This document shows, piece by piece, positions 1 through 10,464 of a DNA stretch of 64,000 nucleotides. This DNA comes from Diphasiastrum complanatum (lineage: Eukaryota > Streptophyta > Lycopodiopsida > Lycopodiales > Lycopodiaceae): positions 3,721,744-3,785,743 of the forward strand of contig CM055111.1 in the NCBI GenBank assembly GCA_029204225.1, written 5' to 3'. Every line of letters begins with the position of its first letter. The stretch's first letter is position 1. The notes under the pieces are model-generated. The model was not told the origin of the DNA. It saw only the letters and a program-made list of their open reading frames with translations, and did no database searches. The translations under genes were made by a program, and so were the position numbers.

Positions 1-921
1 ATGATGGCATAGGCAAAGTAAAAGTTGACTTATCTAGTGAGTTCAAGATGGTAGATCTAGGCTTCCTAAAGTTTATAATTGGGATAGACATGTCTAGAAG
101 TAGCAATTGTACTTTCATAAGTCAATCTAAGTATGCTACTTCCATTCTTGAAGAATTGTAAGGGGATCGACACCCCTATGGAGCATGTTGTGAAAGCAAC
201 TAATGAAGGTGATGAAGCATCCTTTGAGGACATCACCCTCTTTAGGAAGCTTATAGGCTCTCTAATCTATTTAACCATCACTAGACCTGACTTAAGTTTT
301 TTTGTAAGCAAGTTGAGTCAAAGTATACAAGCTCCTTTAGTTCATCATTGGAAAAGTGCCAAGAGAGTACTTAGATATGTTTCTAGTACTAGATTTTTTG
401 GCATGCTTTATGAAGGATCTAACTTGCACTTGAGAGCCTACTCGGATTCAGATCTTGCAGGTGACAAGATGGATAGGAAGTCCATTACTGCATTCACAAC
501 ATTTCTTTGTGGAGGAGTGATATCTTGGCTTTCCAAAAAGCAAGATACAATCTCAATATCTTCTTGTGAAGCCGAGTACAAGGCATTGACTTCAACAACC
601 AAAGAGCTCCTATGGCTAAGAAGACTCTTGATGGAACTACATGTGCTAGAGGCCGAGGAGATCCCTTACATATTTTGTGACAATCAAGCTTCTCAACAAA
701 TTGCTTCCAATCCTATCTTCCATGCTAGAACAAAGCATATTGAGATAGCTCACCACTTTGTGAGGGAGAAGGTACAATCCAAGGAAGTGCAACTACATCA
801 TGTACAATCATCCGAATGCATAGCTGATATCTTAACCAAACCATTGTCCAAAGATCCATTTTTTAAGTTAACATATGCTCTTGGAATTGTAGATAGATGT
901 ACACTAGATTTGCCAAGTTAG
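1..921 (+). pseudogene. Ty1/copia pol 3' end (RT tail and RNase H), left-truncated by the window edge
   Basis: This is the last part of a copia polyprotein: the end of reverse transcriptase followed by RNase H. Bases 3-150 encode the region after the RT active site (motif FKMVDLGFLKFIIGID). The frame then shifts near 150-165 and continues as the open frame ending in TAG at 919-921. RNase H landmarks are visible: SDSDLAGDKMDRKS, then SSCEAEYKAL with the catalytic Glu, then HARTKHIEIAHHFV near the end. A purine tract (about 922-934) and an LTR follow directly, as expected for a copia 3' end. It is very similar to the minus-strand element at 43619-46477, so both belong to one family. The frameshift makes this copy non-functional. 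Confidence 0.93.
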
Positions 922-934
922 AAGTGAGGAGGAG
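922..934 (+). other. Polypurine tract of the copia element
   Basis: Purine-rich run AAGTGAGGAGGAG between the pol stop codon and the LTR start TGTTGAAAA. In this family it would prime plus-strand DNA synthesis. The same run lies at the equivalent place in the related minus-strand element (about 43609-43621). Confidence 0.75.
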
Positions 935-1830
935 TGTTGAAAATTGTCACTTCTCACTTAACATTGGTTCATGTAAATATTGATCAAACATTAGAATATG
1001 TTGATGATATGATTTCACACGTGTGGAGCCTATTCCCACGTGTGAAAGGATGTACTTTTCATGTTTGTATATATCCAAATTGATTTTGTATCATTCTAGT
1101 TAGTGTGAACATGAAATGACTAGTTTTTAGTCAAGTTGACTAGTCACCTACAAATTAGCTTTTCCTTGCATGTGCATGAGTAAATGATCCCACATGGCAA
1201 GTGGATGTTCACACGTGTGTATAGAGTACTAGAAGATAAGAGTTGATCATTTTCCTTAGATTCTATTTTGTAGGGAATATTCCTATATTCTAGGAGACTA
1301 GCTTTTTGGATTTTAGTCATATTCTAGAAGGTCAACTATTGGATAAGGATCAAGGATGGATAAAATGGATAGATCTGAGTGATGTGGATTTTCAACTTTT
1401 TTTGGCTCTTCTCACATTACCACTCTTCACACGTGTGAAGGCCTGCTGGACTGTACCAGACTCATGGATGTACTTGATCCATAAAAGGATCATCATTTTG
1501 CTAAGAAAATTGATGAGACTTTTGCACTCTACACTTTTGTGAGATTTCTAGTCATTTGTCTTGTGATTTTTATGTATGATTGCTATCTAGTATCATTGTA
1601 CTTGTTGTTTCATGTGTAGGACGTACAGTGGATAGTACTCCACACGTGTGAAGCCGCTCTCACTAAAAAAATGATGTGTTGATCCATTGCTCTTGCTTAA
1701 ATCCAAGTGTAGTGAATCTAGATCAAGATCTAATGTGTAGAACTTGATAGATTCATTGATTAAGCAACCAATAACTCTCTATGATTGTAAAGTACAATCA
1801 TTATTGTCCTAAAAACTGTAAAATTTATCA
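935..1830 (+). repeat. 3' LTR of the copia element (family also at 42793-43608)
   Basis: Starts TGTTGAAAA right after the purine tract and ends TTTATCA. The ends were set by comparison with the inverted copy at 42793-43608: similarity stops at the same CA dinucleotide, after which the two flanks diverge. This copy is about 80 bp longer than the other. It carries four perfect CACACGTGTG palindromes (1016, 1210, 1428, 1641) and one shorter CACGTGTG (1037). The matching 5' LTR lies outside the window, so the target-site duplication cannot be tested. Confidence 0.88.
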
Positions 1831-2200
1831 AATAGAGCCTTGGCCTACGACTTTGTGTGAGCTTGAGTCTCCAAAGAAAATGTACTTTGATTACGTTGTT
1901 GTGAGGTTTGAGAATAGGTTCTTACATGGTGTCATGTGTTGTGAAGCACCTAGATCAAGATACCATTCGCAAGCATTTTGCTTGGTTGATCTTGTAATAT
2001 CAGTGCCTTCTCATCTTCTTGGGAATTTCTGACAGAGTTAGAATCTCCATCTTGGTGCTGCTGCATCTCCTTCCTCGCTTCATTGTGCTTGAGGATACAA
2101 CAATCTTTGATGTCATGATCTCCTGCAATTTATAAGCTTTATACTTGTGTGATGTCTAATTAAAGGGCTTTGATGACAAAGGAGGTGACACCAAGTGCAA
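1831..2200. other. Unassigned spacer between two copia remnants
   Basis: Follows the LTR end. I recognise no coding or repeat structure. It may be the target sequence or a decayed part of the next element. Confidence 0.4.
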
Positions 2201-2452
2201 ATTATAGAGCAAAAACCATGCTTGAAGTGGACATCATAAACATTATCCACATCAATTGACTAGCACCAAGCAAGTTTTTGGTGATAGATGGCACATAAAG
2301 CACATTGTCTAGATTAAACCTTTTAGAAGATTCTAGACATAAGGGGATGGTTCCAACACCAAGAATCCTACACTCTTGATCACTTCTTGTAAAAATTGAC
2401 TTTTTAGCACCATTAATAGAGAGTAGAGTTGAGAATGATTCCCTTTGGAATG
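2201..2452 (-). pseudogene. Copia protease-region fragment (minus strand)
   Basis: Minus-strand reading shows the stretch after a copia protease: FSTLLSINGAKKSIFTRSD, CRILGVGTIPL and then NLDNVLYVPSITKNLL, which matches the conserved LxNVLYVPxITKNLLS motif. The Asp-Ser-Gly active site itself is missing or degraded. At about 2450-2495 it meets a plus-strand RT fragment of the same kind of element, so one part was inverted relative to the other. Confidence 0.8.
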
Positions 2453-3560
2453 TCATCATACTTAGTGGAAGGAAGGTAAAGTACATCATCTTCGAAGGAG
2501 CTTGTATGGTTTGAAGCAAGCACCAAGGTCTTGGAATTCAAGACTCAATGATTTCTTAGTTTGTATTGAATTCACTCAAAGTGAATATGATACAAGCTTG
2601 TACATAATGTTTGATGTGAATGGCATTGTACTATTATTGATCTATGTAGATGACATCATACTTAGTGCTGATAACATTGATGGCATTTTGAGAAAACCAA
2701 GAAAAGTCTATCTCTAGAATTTAAGATGGTAGATCTTGGTCAACTTCACTTTATATTGGGCATAGAAGTACTTAGAGGTTCATATTTCATCTTCATTAGT
2801 CAATCTGAGTATGCTCAAAGTTTTCTCAATAGATTTAAAATGCAAGATTGCAAGCATGTAGAAACACCAATGAAGCAAGATGTAAAAGTGCTCAATGAAA
2901 GTGATGAAGCATCCTTTATAGACATCACTCTTTATAGGCAGCTTATAGGCTCCTTAATGTGGATCACCATAACTAGGCTTGATCTATTCTTTAGTGTGTG
3001 TAGGCTAAGTCAATATATGCAAGATCCATTGGTCATACATTGAAAAAGTGCTAAAAGGATCTTGAGATACATCTCAGGAACTCTAGATCATGGAATTCTC
3101 TATAGAGGATATGTTATTGATTTGCATGCCTTTAGTGAGTCCAATTTTGTAGGTGACAAAAGGGACAGAAAGTCCACAAGTGCCTATGCAACATTCATTG
3201 GTGGAGGAGTTGTTTCTTGGTTGTCAAAGCTCTCACTACCACCACAAAGGAGCTTCTATGGATCAAAAGCTACTTATGGAGCTGAAGATCATGAGTTTAG
3301 ATGTTGTTCCAACTCTTTATAATCATGACATTCCAACCCAACACCTTGCAACCAATCCAATCTTCCATGCAAGGTCAAAGCATATTGAGATCTCTCTCAT
3401 TTTGTGAGAGAAAAGGTGCAATCTAAGGAGATATCTTTGGAGCATGGGGCAAGTAGTGAATGTGTTGGTGATATCCTCACTAAAACACTTCAAAGAGCTG
3501 CATTTGTGAAGTTAATATCAGCCCTAGATTTGATAAGCAAGTCTATGTTATCTTCAAACT
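2453..3560 (+). pseudogene. Copia RT and RNase H remnant
   Basis: Begins in the RT motif SLYGLKQAPRSW at about 2496, then has LLLIYVDDIILSADN with the YVDD catalytic box at about 2644. Next come LGQLHFILGIEVLRG and RNase H pieces (RKSTSAYATFIGGGVVSWLSK) to about 3230. The reading is broken by frameshifts near 2715, a TGA at about 3041-3043, and a deletion after the RNase H middle, past which traces of the C-terminal domain continue in other frames. Dead copy; family similar to the complete element at 31446-37876. Confidence 0.88.
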
Positions 3561-3575
3561 AGTTGTGAGGAGGAG

Positions 3576-3860
3576 TGTTAAAATTACACAAGCTAGTTTG
3601 CATAATTTCCACTTGTAAATGACTTTGAGCCCATGTTGTGGGATGTCACACATGCCAAAAGCATAGGATACCTTATTCTAAGTCAAATCATTAACCTGGC
3701 TTTGGAATGGTACCTTTGGAATGTGGCCAAAGAGTGCATGGATAGGGTAGAGAAAAAATGGGAGCTTAAAATAGCAATTTTCTTGTTGTTTTTGGATCTC
3801 AAGATATTGGCCCTAATTAGGGTTGATCAAATGGATCTTTAGGCTAGATGTTAGGGTTAG
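3576..3860 (+). repeat. 3' LTR start of the copia remnant (right end uncertain)
   Basis: A purine tract (GTGAGGAGGAG, to 3575) precedes TGTTAAAATTACACAAG, the expected order for a copia 3' LTR. No second copy exists in the window, so the right boundary is a guess. Confidence 0.55.
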
Positions 3861-3947
3861 GATGTGATGAATGCATTTGAGTGAAGAGAGATCTAATGGT
3901 TTTTTATTTACAAGCTTTTTAGCTTCAAAATCCGAGTTGTGGTCATC

Positions 3948-4641
3948 TCAAGAGTAGCTTGCATCTGAAAGGGATTCAGAAGCAATACTTTCAGGAGTAG
4001 GCCACTCGTCACTCTGAAAATTTGGCAACGAAATTGCTTCAAGCTTGCCAAAACCTCCATTTGTTTGTGGTATATATGAAAATTCATAAAAATATATACC
4101 ACTATCTGCAAATTCCTTTGGACTTCTTCTTCTGTATTGCAACTTTCCAACATCAGAGTGAATCACATCCAATATTCATGCAAGTGTGCTAGATCTCATT
4201 CACTTATGTTTGATGGATATAAATCTGAAAAGAAGAAATACGTTGAATAATTTAAATCATAATCTAAAGAGCTTCAATAAAGAAACACCTATGATTGCAG
4301 TAGAGTGCATATGTTTTGATATACTTACAGTGATATTTTCGATGATCATGAGGATGGATATCTTGTATTTTTATTTTTGAATGCATATAAACATGTTGTA
4401 CTAATACTTCTGATATAGAGTGACCTCTGGGAGTTGTCTTAAACTCCAAATTTTTTGTTTTTCAATAAGATTTGTATGTCATCTTTGCCCATTTCTTCTG
4501 TTGAGAATTTCCCTTTGATCGGATGGATGCAACAACACCCATGAATTCTTCGTATGTTTTGTTGGCTTCCAGTTATCAGCGTCATCTTTCTCATTGTAAA
4601 GGATCACAGACTCAACTTTAGATCTTGGTCTCCTTGCCATT
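3948..4641 (-). pseudogene. Degraded host-type gene fragment with an intron
   Basis: Read on the minus strand. A reading frame opens at ATG 4641 (MARRPRSKVESVILYNEKDD). After a frameshift near 4560 it continues as KTYEEFMGVVASIRSKGN and later SISEVLVQHVYMHSKIKIQD, with one in-frame TGA between. It ends at a strong splice donor, CACT|GTAAGTAT (intron starts 4328). A pyrimidine-rich acceptor, TTCTTCTTTTCAG, ends at 4225, giving a 104-nt intron. The downstream exon contains LQYRRRSPKEFADSG and FQSDEWPTPESIASESLSDA and stops at TGA 3950-3948. I do not recognise the protein. It does not resemble gag or pol, so a captured or relic host gene is the better guess. Confidence 0.5.
4225..4328 (-). other. 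Candidate 104-nt spliceosomal intron
   Basis: GTAAGTAT donor and TTTCTTCTTTTCAG acceptor on the minus strand, at a length typical of short plant introns. The flanks read as coding on the donor side; on the acceptor side the phase does not fit without a further change. Confidence 0.45.
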
Positions 4642-5085
4642 GCTATTTTCAAAGCTTAGGCGACAAAAATCTCTTTGATATCATACTCAATTCAATTTTT
4701 CGTCTCACATTTAATCTCATGAGAATGCCACAATAGTCATAGTTACTATGCATACTATATTTCTAGTTACTATGCATACTATATTTCTATAACTGTAACT
4801 AGTCTAGTTAACAAATTTTATTATACTAACCAGTATAGTTAAATAGATTTAATTTGGAGTATTGTCGTCGGGCAGATTCGGGCAGGAAGAGCGACCCAAT
4901 GGGATATGTCCATGCTGCCCGACGCAAATTTCAAAGTTTGGTGTAATATATTTTTATTTTTCAGTTTATTTGAGCTACGTTGCGTAGATTTGAAATTTGT
5001 GCATTTTGATTGGGCCGGGTGGTGGTAGAAACTAGAGAAAAATAAATAAAAGTATCTTTACAAATGGTCTTTTTTTATTTTGAAA
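4642..5085. other. Non-coding flank with a 24-bp tandem duplication and a short GC-rich inverted repeat
   Basis: TAGTTACTATGCATACTATA begins a 24-bp unit present twice in tandem (4740-4763 and 4764-4787). Further on, GTCGGGCAG (4867) and CTGCCCGAC (about 4914) form a 9-bp stem in a GC-rich island. No gene seen. Confidence 0.5.
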
Positions 5086-5261
5086 TTCCTCAATGCATCC
5101 TTTTATTTACTATCAATAATTGATGTTTTGATATTGATTGGCTTGCAAATTTTGCCTGGTGATTACACAAGCTACCATGTGTACAAATTCAGGCAGGAGT
5201 TAATCTTTAGCATCCTTGGTAATACCATATGTTGTACATCCACAGGGGAACTACAGCACTA

Positions 5262-5336
5262 ATGATGTACGTATAGAGAGCTATAGAGAGCAAAGATATT
5301 TTCTAAGTAATATCTAGCTCTCTATACGTACATCAT
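5262..5336. repeat. Perfect 21-bp inverted repeat (small hairpin)
   Basis: 5262-5282 (ATGATGTACGTATAGAGAGC, plus T) is the exact reverse complement of 5316-5336, with a 33-nt loop. Copy B has only the left arm, so the right arm arose by fold-back in copy A. Confidence 0.85.
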
Positions 5337-5420
5337 ATGAGTTCTAAGTAACATGTTGAAAACATGACATCGCTAGATATTTTGATCACATGTTTATTTT
5401 AGTTTACCTTTTTTTTTGGG

Positions 5421-5984
5421 TTGATGATGAGGAGTCGTCAAACTTGAGTGGGCTCACGCTTGATGAAATGGAAATCACATAAATGGATATTAGATCAAAG
5501 TGATGATGTACATAGAAACTTTATGAAGATAGGAATAAAAAAAAGGTCATTTGAAAGATTGGAAGCACCCTTGTCGTGGATGCTGGAAAGAATAAAAAAA
5601 AAGGCATTGGAACTCAAAAGGATTCAACCCAAAAAAAAAGGTAAACTAAAATAAACATGTGATCAAAATATCTAGCTCTCTATACGTACATCATATGAGT
5701 TCTAAGTAACATGTTGAAAACATGTCATCGCTAGATATTTTGATCACATGTTTATTTTAGTTTACCTTTTTTTTTGGGTTGAATCCTTTTGAGTTCCAAT
5801 GCCTTTTTTTTTATTCTTTCCAGCATCCACGACAAGTGTGCTTCCAATCTTTCAAATGACCTTTTTTTTATTCCTATCTTCATAAAGTTTCTATGTACAT
5901 CATCACTTTGATCTAATATCCATTTATGTGATTTCCATTTCATCAAGCGTGAGCCCACTCAAGTTTGATGACTCCTCATCATCA
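5421..5984. repeat. Large inverted repeat, arms about 256 bp
   Basis: Left arm 5421-5676 and right arm 5730-5984 are reverse complements with only a few differences (for example GAGTCGTC against GAGTCATC, and CACCC against CACAC). The loop is 5677-5729. The first part of the right arm and the loop also occur as a direct repeat at 5313-5426. A transcript would fold into a near-perfect hairpin. The two identical-looking 68-residue ORFs, one per arm, follow from this symmetry and are not two genes. Confidence 0.92.
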
Positions 5985-6060
5985 ATCTATATCAGATGTA
6001 ATTCAACCATTTAAAAACTCATATCTAGTGACATGTAACCCATCTGATCACCAAGAGATA
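5934..6060 (-). pseudogene. Captured C-terminal coding fragment, copy A
   Basis: Minus strand reads GDQMGYMSLDMSF, a stop, MVELHLI, a stop, then DDEESSNLSGLTLDEMEIT and TAA at 5936-5934. The same frame and stop position are kept in copy B (50845-51099), where changes between the copies are partly synonymous. I do not recognise the protein. The left inverted-repeat arm carries the same end again on the plus strand at 5424-5483. Confidence 0.5.
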
Positions 6061-6145
6061 ATATCCATACAATCATTTACACGTACAACAAATGTGATTC
6101 ACATAATTGAGATTTGAATCTATCAAGATTGAACAATGACATAGT

Positions 6146-7500
6146 AAGAAAGAGGTGACTTAAAGAGTTGTCTGATTGAAGAGGGGCAATTTTTGTGTCC
6201 AAAAAAGTTGAAATAGCTGAGCTTGGTATGTGTTATTTTTTTCACAAGTAGTTTGATATACCTAATTATGATTGGTCCATATTTTATGATTCGTTGTCCT
6301 ACACGTTGTTTCTTCATTCTACCATTTATGCTACAAGGTTTTTGTACTTTTTCCCATTGTTATGAGAATTTCAGGGGCAAAGCACCTCCTTTTGGGATTC
6401 TAGTTTGATATGTTTGTTAGACTTGTGAGCTAAATGACAAAAAGCATAAGTGAACATCATCCGAAGTGTTAGGCATACCAATATTATTCTCTTCTTAGAG
6501 ACAAGCTAGTCAATTTTTTGAGCTTTCTTGAAACAATTTCTATTTAAAAACACTTTACAATGTTGCCTTGGTCATGAAAGCTATTATAATCAATATGTAT
6601 GGTCCTAGTCGACTTTTAAAATTCAATGCTTTTGATCGGAAAATTCTACTATGAAATTGTAGACACATATTTTCTAGGCCTATTTTTTTGTCTTAAACAT
6701 TACTAATTTTTGCTAGTCAAGTAAATTTTTTATTGTCTCTTTGGTGAAGAAATGAAAGTTTACACTGTCACTCTTATTAGGGAGCTTTGAGCCCTCCACT
6801 TTTTTGGCAAAGTTTGGGTGGATGGACTTAATCATAACCAAGCTTGGTGGGTCATTGAAGTTTTTTGAGCGCTACAACTTTGTACTTTAACTTTAGAGCC
6901 TAGAGTAGAACTTGTAAAAGACGCTATAACAAATGTGTAACAATTGATACATATCAAATAAAACCCAGGCTAGCACAACCAAAGTTAATATATGGACCTC
7001 TAAAAAAGTGAGATCCCTACCTACCTACATGCTATCCAAAGTGAACATGAATTATTTGCGTATGGATGAGCAAAGGCAAAAGTGTGGACAGAGGTCTGAG
7101 TGAAACGAAGAGTGGGCTGAACCGGAAGCCCATGCGCATGTTATCCCTACACTAGCACTGGATAGTAGATTAACCATCTATGACAGACAGCCTCCATTTT
7201 GAACTTAGTTTGTACAAAAATTGGCTAGACGCTGCTTGTTGGCAGGTTGATGATGGGTTTCATTGAGAAGCATGGACAACAAAAATCTATGCATTTTTTT
7301 CTCCACAGGGTATAGTGAGCAAAATGCTCCCAAGAGGTTGTGGCTTTCTAGTAGAACCAATGAGAATTTCAATGTGAAAAATTGGTCATGTTAAAAGGAA
7401 ATATAGTTTCAAGAGAGAACCCAAATGTAGTACATATAGTGCAAGCTTTTGTGTGGGACAACCAACAAATTTGTAGTCTATCAACCTAAGTTCATTGTGT
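6146..7500. other. Unassigned AT-rich stretch
   Basis: Only short, unconvincing reading frames. No LTR ends or pol motifs recognised. It may hold the worn 5' part of the gypsy remnant that follows. Confidence 0.4.
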
Positions 7501-8118
7501 TGAATTAAGCAATAGAAGACGATGAAGTCATTCTTCTTTTTGACACAAGTGTCCCTCACAACATTTTATCAAATTCTTATTGATCGAAAAAAGCTTCAGT
7601 TACAAACCATTGATTTTGGTTATAAGTTTGTAGTTCAATTTGGTGGTGGCCTAGGAGAGGAGGCTTCTACCTAGTGCTATGAAAGTCGTTCACATATCCA
7701 TGAGACAATATTCAAAAGAAGATCATAGCCAATACCAAAGCAGAGTTAGCTACAACTGAGACCGCCACCGCCATTTTAGCCAGATAGTTACATGAGTACT
7801 TGAAAAAAGAGGAAGCTTGCAAATCGTCTAGACCTCAAACTTCCCGTAACCCTCTACATGCCTATCTTGTACACAAAAAAGATATTCTGTCAGATGTCCT
7901 ATTCTATAAGAACTTTGATGCCTACAGTCTTTATCTACCTCCAGTTGAGTTTCTCATTGATGACCAACCTCTTGAGTTGCGGCCATCCACTAGCCCACAA
8001 ATCACACTCACAGGGCCAGGACTACAAAGATGCCTATGAGAGTTTATGTAGGTTTTCTATTATTGTTGCGCACTAGCAAAGATTATACGTATACTTCTTG
8101 CTTGACCACATTAAATCA

Positions 8119-8340
8119 TTATACCAACCAATGAATTTGGATCCACTTTGATCCTAGTATTCGGTTGACTAACAACAAGAGATTTGAACTTTTCAAACGT
8201 TCCAAACACCATGCTATCCAAGGACAAGAGATCCAAGTGTAGCTAGAACGATCATCTAAGAAAGTGACATATATCTTTGCATCTTGAGAAAAACAATGGC
8301 CATCCATATGACAAACTTCAAAGGGAGTGAAATATCACTT
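8119..8340 (-). pseudogene. Copia integrase scrap, minus strand, inside the gypsy remnant
   Basis: Minus strand reads AKIYVTFLDDRSSYTWI, which matches the copia integrase core YFVTFIDDYSRYTWVY. It lies between the protease-like and RT-like parts of the gypsy relic and on the opposite strand, so it is probably a remnant of a nested element. Confidence 0.6.
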
Positions 8341-8344
8341 CACA

Positions 8345-8845
8345 ATAAGAGACAATGAGAGGAAAACGAGGATTGTTAATACTTTTTTAGCTCTCTTTTC
8401 TGATGATAAATTGTTTTCTAGTAAATGATGAGTGAACATAGTGGTGTGGGCATACAATGACACAACCAAATACAACTTGTTATCAACTTCAAGATGTGTA
8501 AATAGGAATGAAATACAAGTGGAGACCTATGGAAACAACACACTCTTTGGAATGGCCCAAGGATTATGCCATGTAGTTATGTTTGCATGGTGAAAATGAA
8601 ACATGTAAAAGCTTCTTGTTTCTTATCATCCCTGGTACTCATGCTTTGAATCATAGTTTCGCTTTACAAAAAGAGACAGTTAGAGGAAAACGAGGATTGT
8701 TAATACTTTTTTAGCTCTCTTTTCTCATAATTTTCAAAATGTAACAACTACTACTTTACAAATGATGAATGATATCATAGGAAAGTTTCTCGTTATGTAT
8801 TTGGATGATAAATTGTTTTTTAGTAAATGATGAGTGAACATATCT
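8345..8845 (+). repeat. Direct duplication within the gypsy RT remnant
   Basis: GAGGAAAACGAGGATTGTTA and following bases occur at about 8360 and again at about 8680. GATGATAAATTGTTTT and following bases occur at about 8401 and again at about 8804. The first copy has lost the roughly 80 bp that separate the two blocks in the second. Confidence 0.75.
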
Positions 8846-9279
8846 CACATTTTCACACATTGTTATAGCTATGGTAGGATCACAAAATGTATGCTAAGAG
8901 AATCCCTGCCTCTAGCTTTCTTGTGTAGAATGCGAAATAACTTAGGCATTTGATATTTATGGATCAAGTGAGGATGGCTCACAAAGGTGAAGGTTATTTA
9001 GAATTGGGATGAATTTTTCATAATAGATCGTGTGAAATCCTCAATTCTGATCATCAATTGGTATGATCAAATCATCAATGAATATTCATATTTGATATAT
9101 GTCACAAAAGGGGAGTACAAGAATAGATTTCTCAAGAAAACTGAGAATCTCAATTGCGAAGCCTTTGATCAGCTCTATCGTGAAGTGGCTACCCACCCTT
9201 ATGTGGCATATAGTGGATCTAAATGCACCATTGGTTTTCATGAAAACAAACATAAGTAGCATTGTTGTAGGTGTTATAT

Positions 9280-9754
9280 TTATCTAGCATGGTCATAATG
9301 AGATTAATGCTATTGTTTATGCTCCAATGATATGGTGTTACCATGTATATGATACTTAAGCTTATGAGGTTTCAACTAAGAGCAAGAAATTATATGTTCA
9401 CATTTTAAATATTTTTTTTTGAGACCACTCTGCTAGCATGCTAGCCTAGAGAGCTAGAAATTTTTCTTTCTAATGGCATATAGAACCTTTGGTTTTTGGG
9501 TAGTGGATCGTGTTTTGTGGGGCCAAACAAAACCTTCATTGTACAACAATCTTATTAGTGAGAGCAACAATCAATTATAATTATATCATTATAATCTTAT
9601 TAGTGAGAGGAATCTCCAAAAATTATCAATTATCACTTGCAGAATAATGTAAAGATCAATAAGATTGTTGCTCTTATAATCTTATTAGTGAGAGTCAATT
9701 ATATCAGAAACATCATTCCAGTGTAATTTGTCATGCTTCGCAAAGTCTTGAAGA
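9280..9754. repeat. Spacer with a 17-bp motif repeated three times
   Basis: AATCTTATTAGTGAGAG occurs at 9548, 9593 and 9678, and a shorter inverted version lies near 9650. No coding signal. It could be part of the gypsy 3' LTR or of an unrelated insertion. Confidence 0.6.
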
Positions 9755-9908
9755 AAACAAGGTCATTTGAAAGATTGGAAGCACCCTTGTCGTGGATGCT
9801 GGAAAGAATACAAAAAAGGCAGTGGAACTCAAAAGGATTCAACCCAAAAAGAAGAAGAAGGTAATTCTCTACTCAACTAAAATAAACATGTGATCAAAAT
9901 ATCTAGCT
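9755..9908. repeat. Partial copy C of the 5.4-6.0 kb repeat arm
   Basis: Matches the left arm around 5545-5676, but with AAGAAGAAGAAG where copy A has a pure A run, plus a short insertion before CTAAAATAAACATGTG. It therefore predates, or is independent of, the fold-back in copy A. Confidence 0.85.
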
Positions 9909-10455
9909 GCTATTGCAGCAAAAATAAAGTTTAATAAAACCTTGTGCAAAAATGTCAGTGAATTTAGCACATTTGACTGTTAAAATTATTATTTTCCAGC
10001 ATGATTAGGCATTTAAACTAGAAAGAGAAATTCACTTTTTTCTGGCTGCCTATTTTTGTGTATTATGGAAAGAGCTTGGCATATAGATAGGTGAGGCCTG
10101 GAGGGGTTAGGACTAGGATTCTTCACCAGGCAAAATGGCAAAATATCATATGCCTTATTCATTCCATTTCATAAAAGATAATGGCTGCTTTTTCACATGA
10201 CCATTATGCAGTAAAATTTGCATTTAAAAAACATAATCAACGTTTTCAAAACTGAGCTTTTTCCACAGGACCATTATGAAGCAGAATTTGCATTTGCAAA
10301 ACATAATCACCCTTGAAAATGGTGGGTCACCCATTTGCTTTCTAAGCAGTACGAAATATGGGCAGAAAAGTGTTCAAGTTGGTCAATGGAGTTTCTAAAA
10401 AATAAAATTAAAGTCAATGTCTTAAATCAAAGGTAATTTCATAATCAAGACCTTT
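9909..10455. repeat. Spacer with a diverged tandem duplication
   Basis: A block of about 50 bp at 10194-10242 (ACCATTATGCAGTAAAATTT) recurs with changes at 10264-10312. No gene recognised. Confidence 0.6.
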
Positions 10456-10464
10456 AATCTGAGA

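Larger units (their letters stand above)
5090..6145. repeat. Dispersed repeat, copy A (rearranged; copy B at 49670-51165)
   Basis: Bases 5090-5290 match 49680-49868, and 5690-5730 plus 5880-6145 match parts of 50755-51165, in the same order and orientation. Copy A lacks about 115 bp of the coding-like part near 6050 and contains extra fold-back material (5262-5984). A third partial copy lies at 9755-9908. The unit includes a minus-strand coding-like end (see 5934-6060). Confidence 0.8.
7500..9280 (+). pseudogene. Highly decayed Ty3/gypsy pol
   Basis: Scattered motifs in the right order on the plus strand. Bases 7521-7640 read DEVILLFDTSVPHNILSNS followed, after a frameshift, by EKLQLQTIDFGYKFVVQFGG, resembling a gypsy protease (DTG region). 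Bases 8690-8830 read NFQNVTTTTLQMMNDIIGKF then LVMYLDDKLFFSK, matching the gypsy RT box F(V/L)VVYLDDILIFSK. Near 8945, GHLIFMDQVRM resembles the conserved FLGHxIxxxGVxxD segment. Bases 9157-9216 read EAFDQLYREVATHPYVAYSG, resembling EAFxxLKxxLxxxPVL at the start of RNase H. Many stops and shifts. Each match alone is weak; their order makes the call likely. Confidence 0.68.

Noticed and set aside
5448-5958. Two nearly identical 68-codon ORFs in opposite directions
   Set aside because: They are the same DNA in the two arms of an inverted repeat; the poly-Lys parts come from A runs.
7800-8076. Two overlapping plus-strand ORFs of 79 and 72 codons
   Set aside because: They lie in the decayed gypsy region, show no clear motif, and are contradicted by each other.
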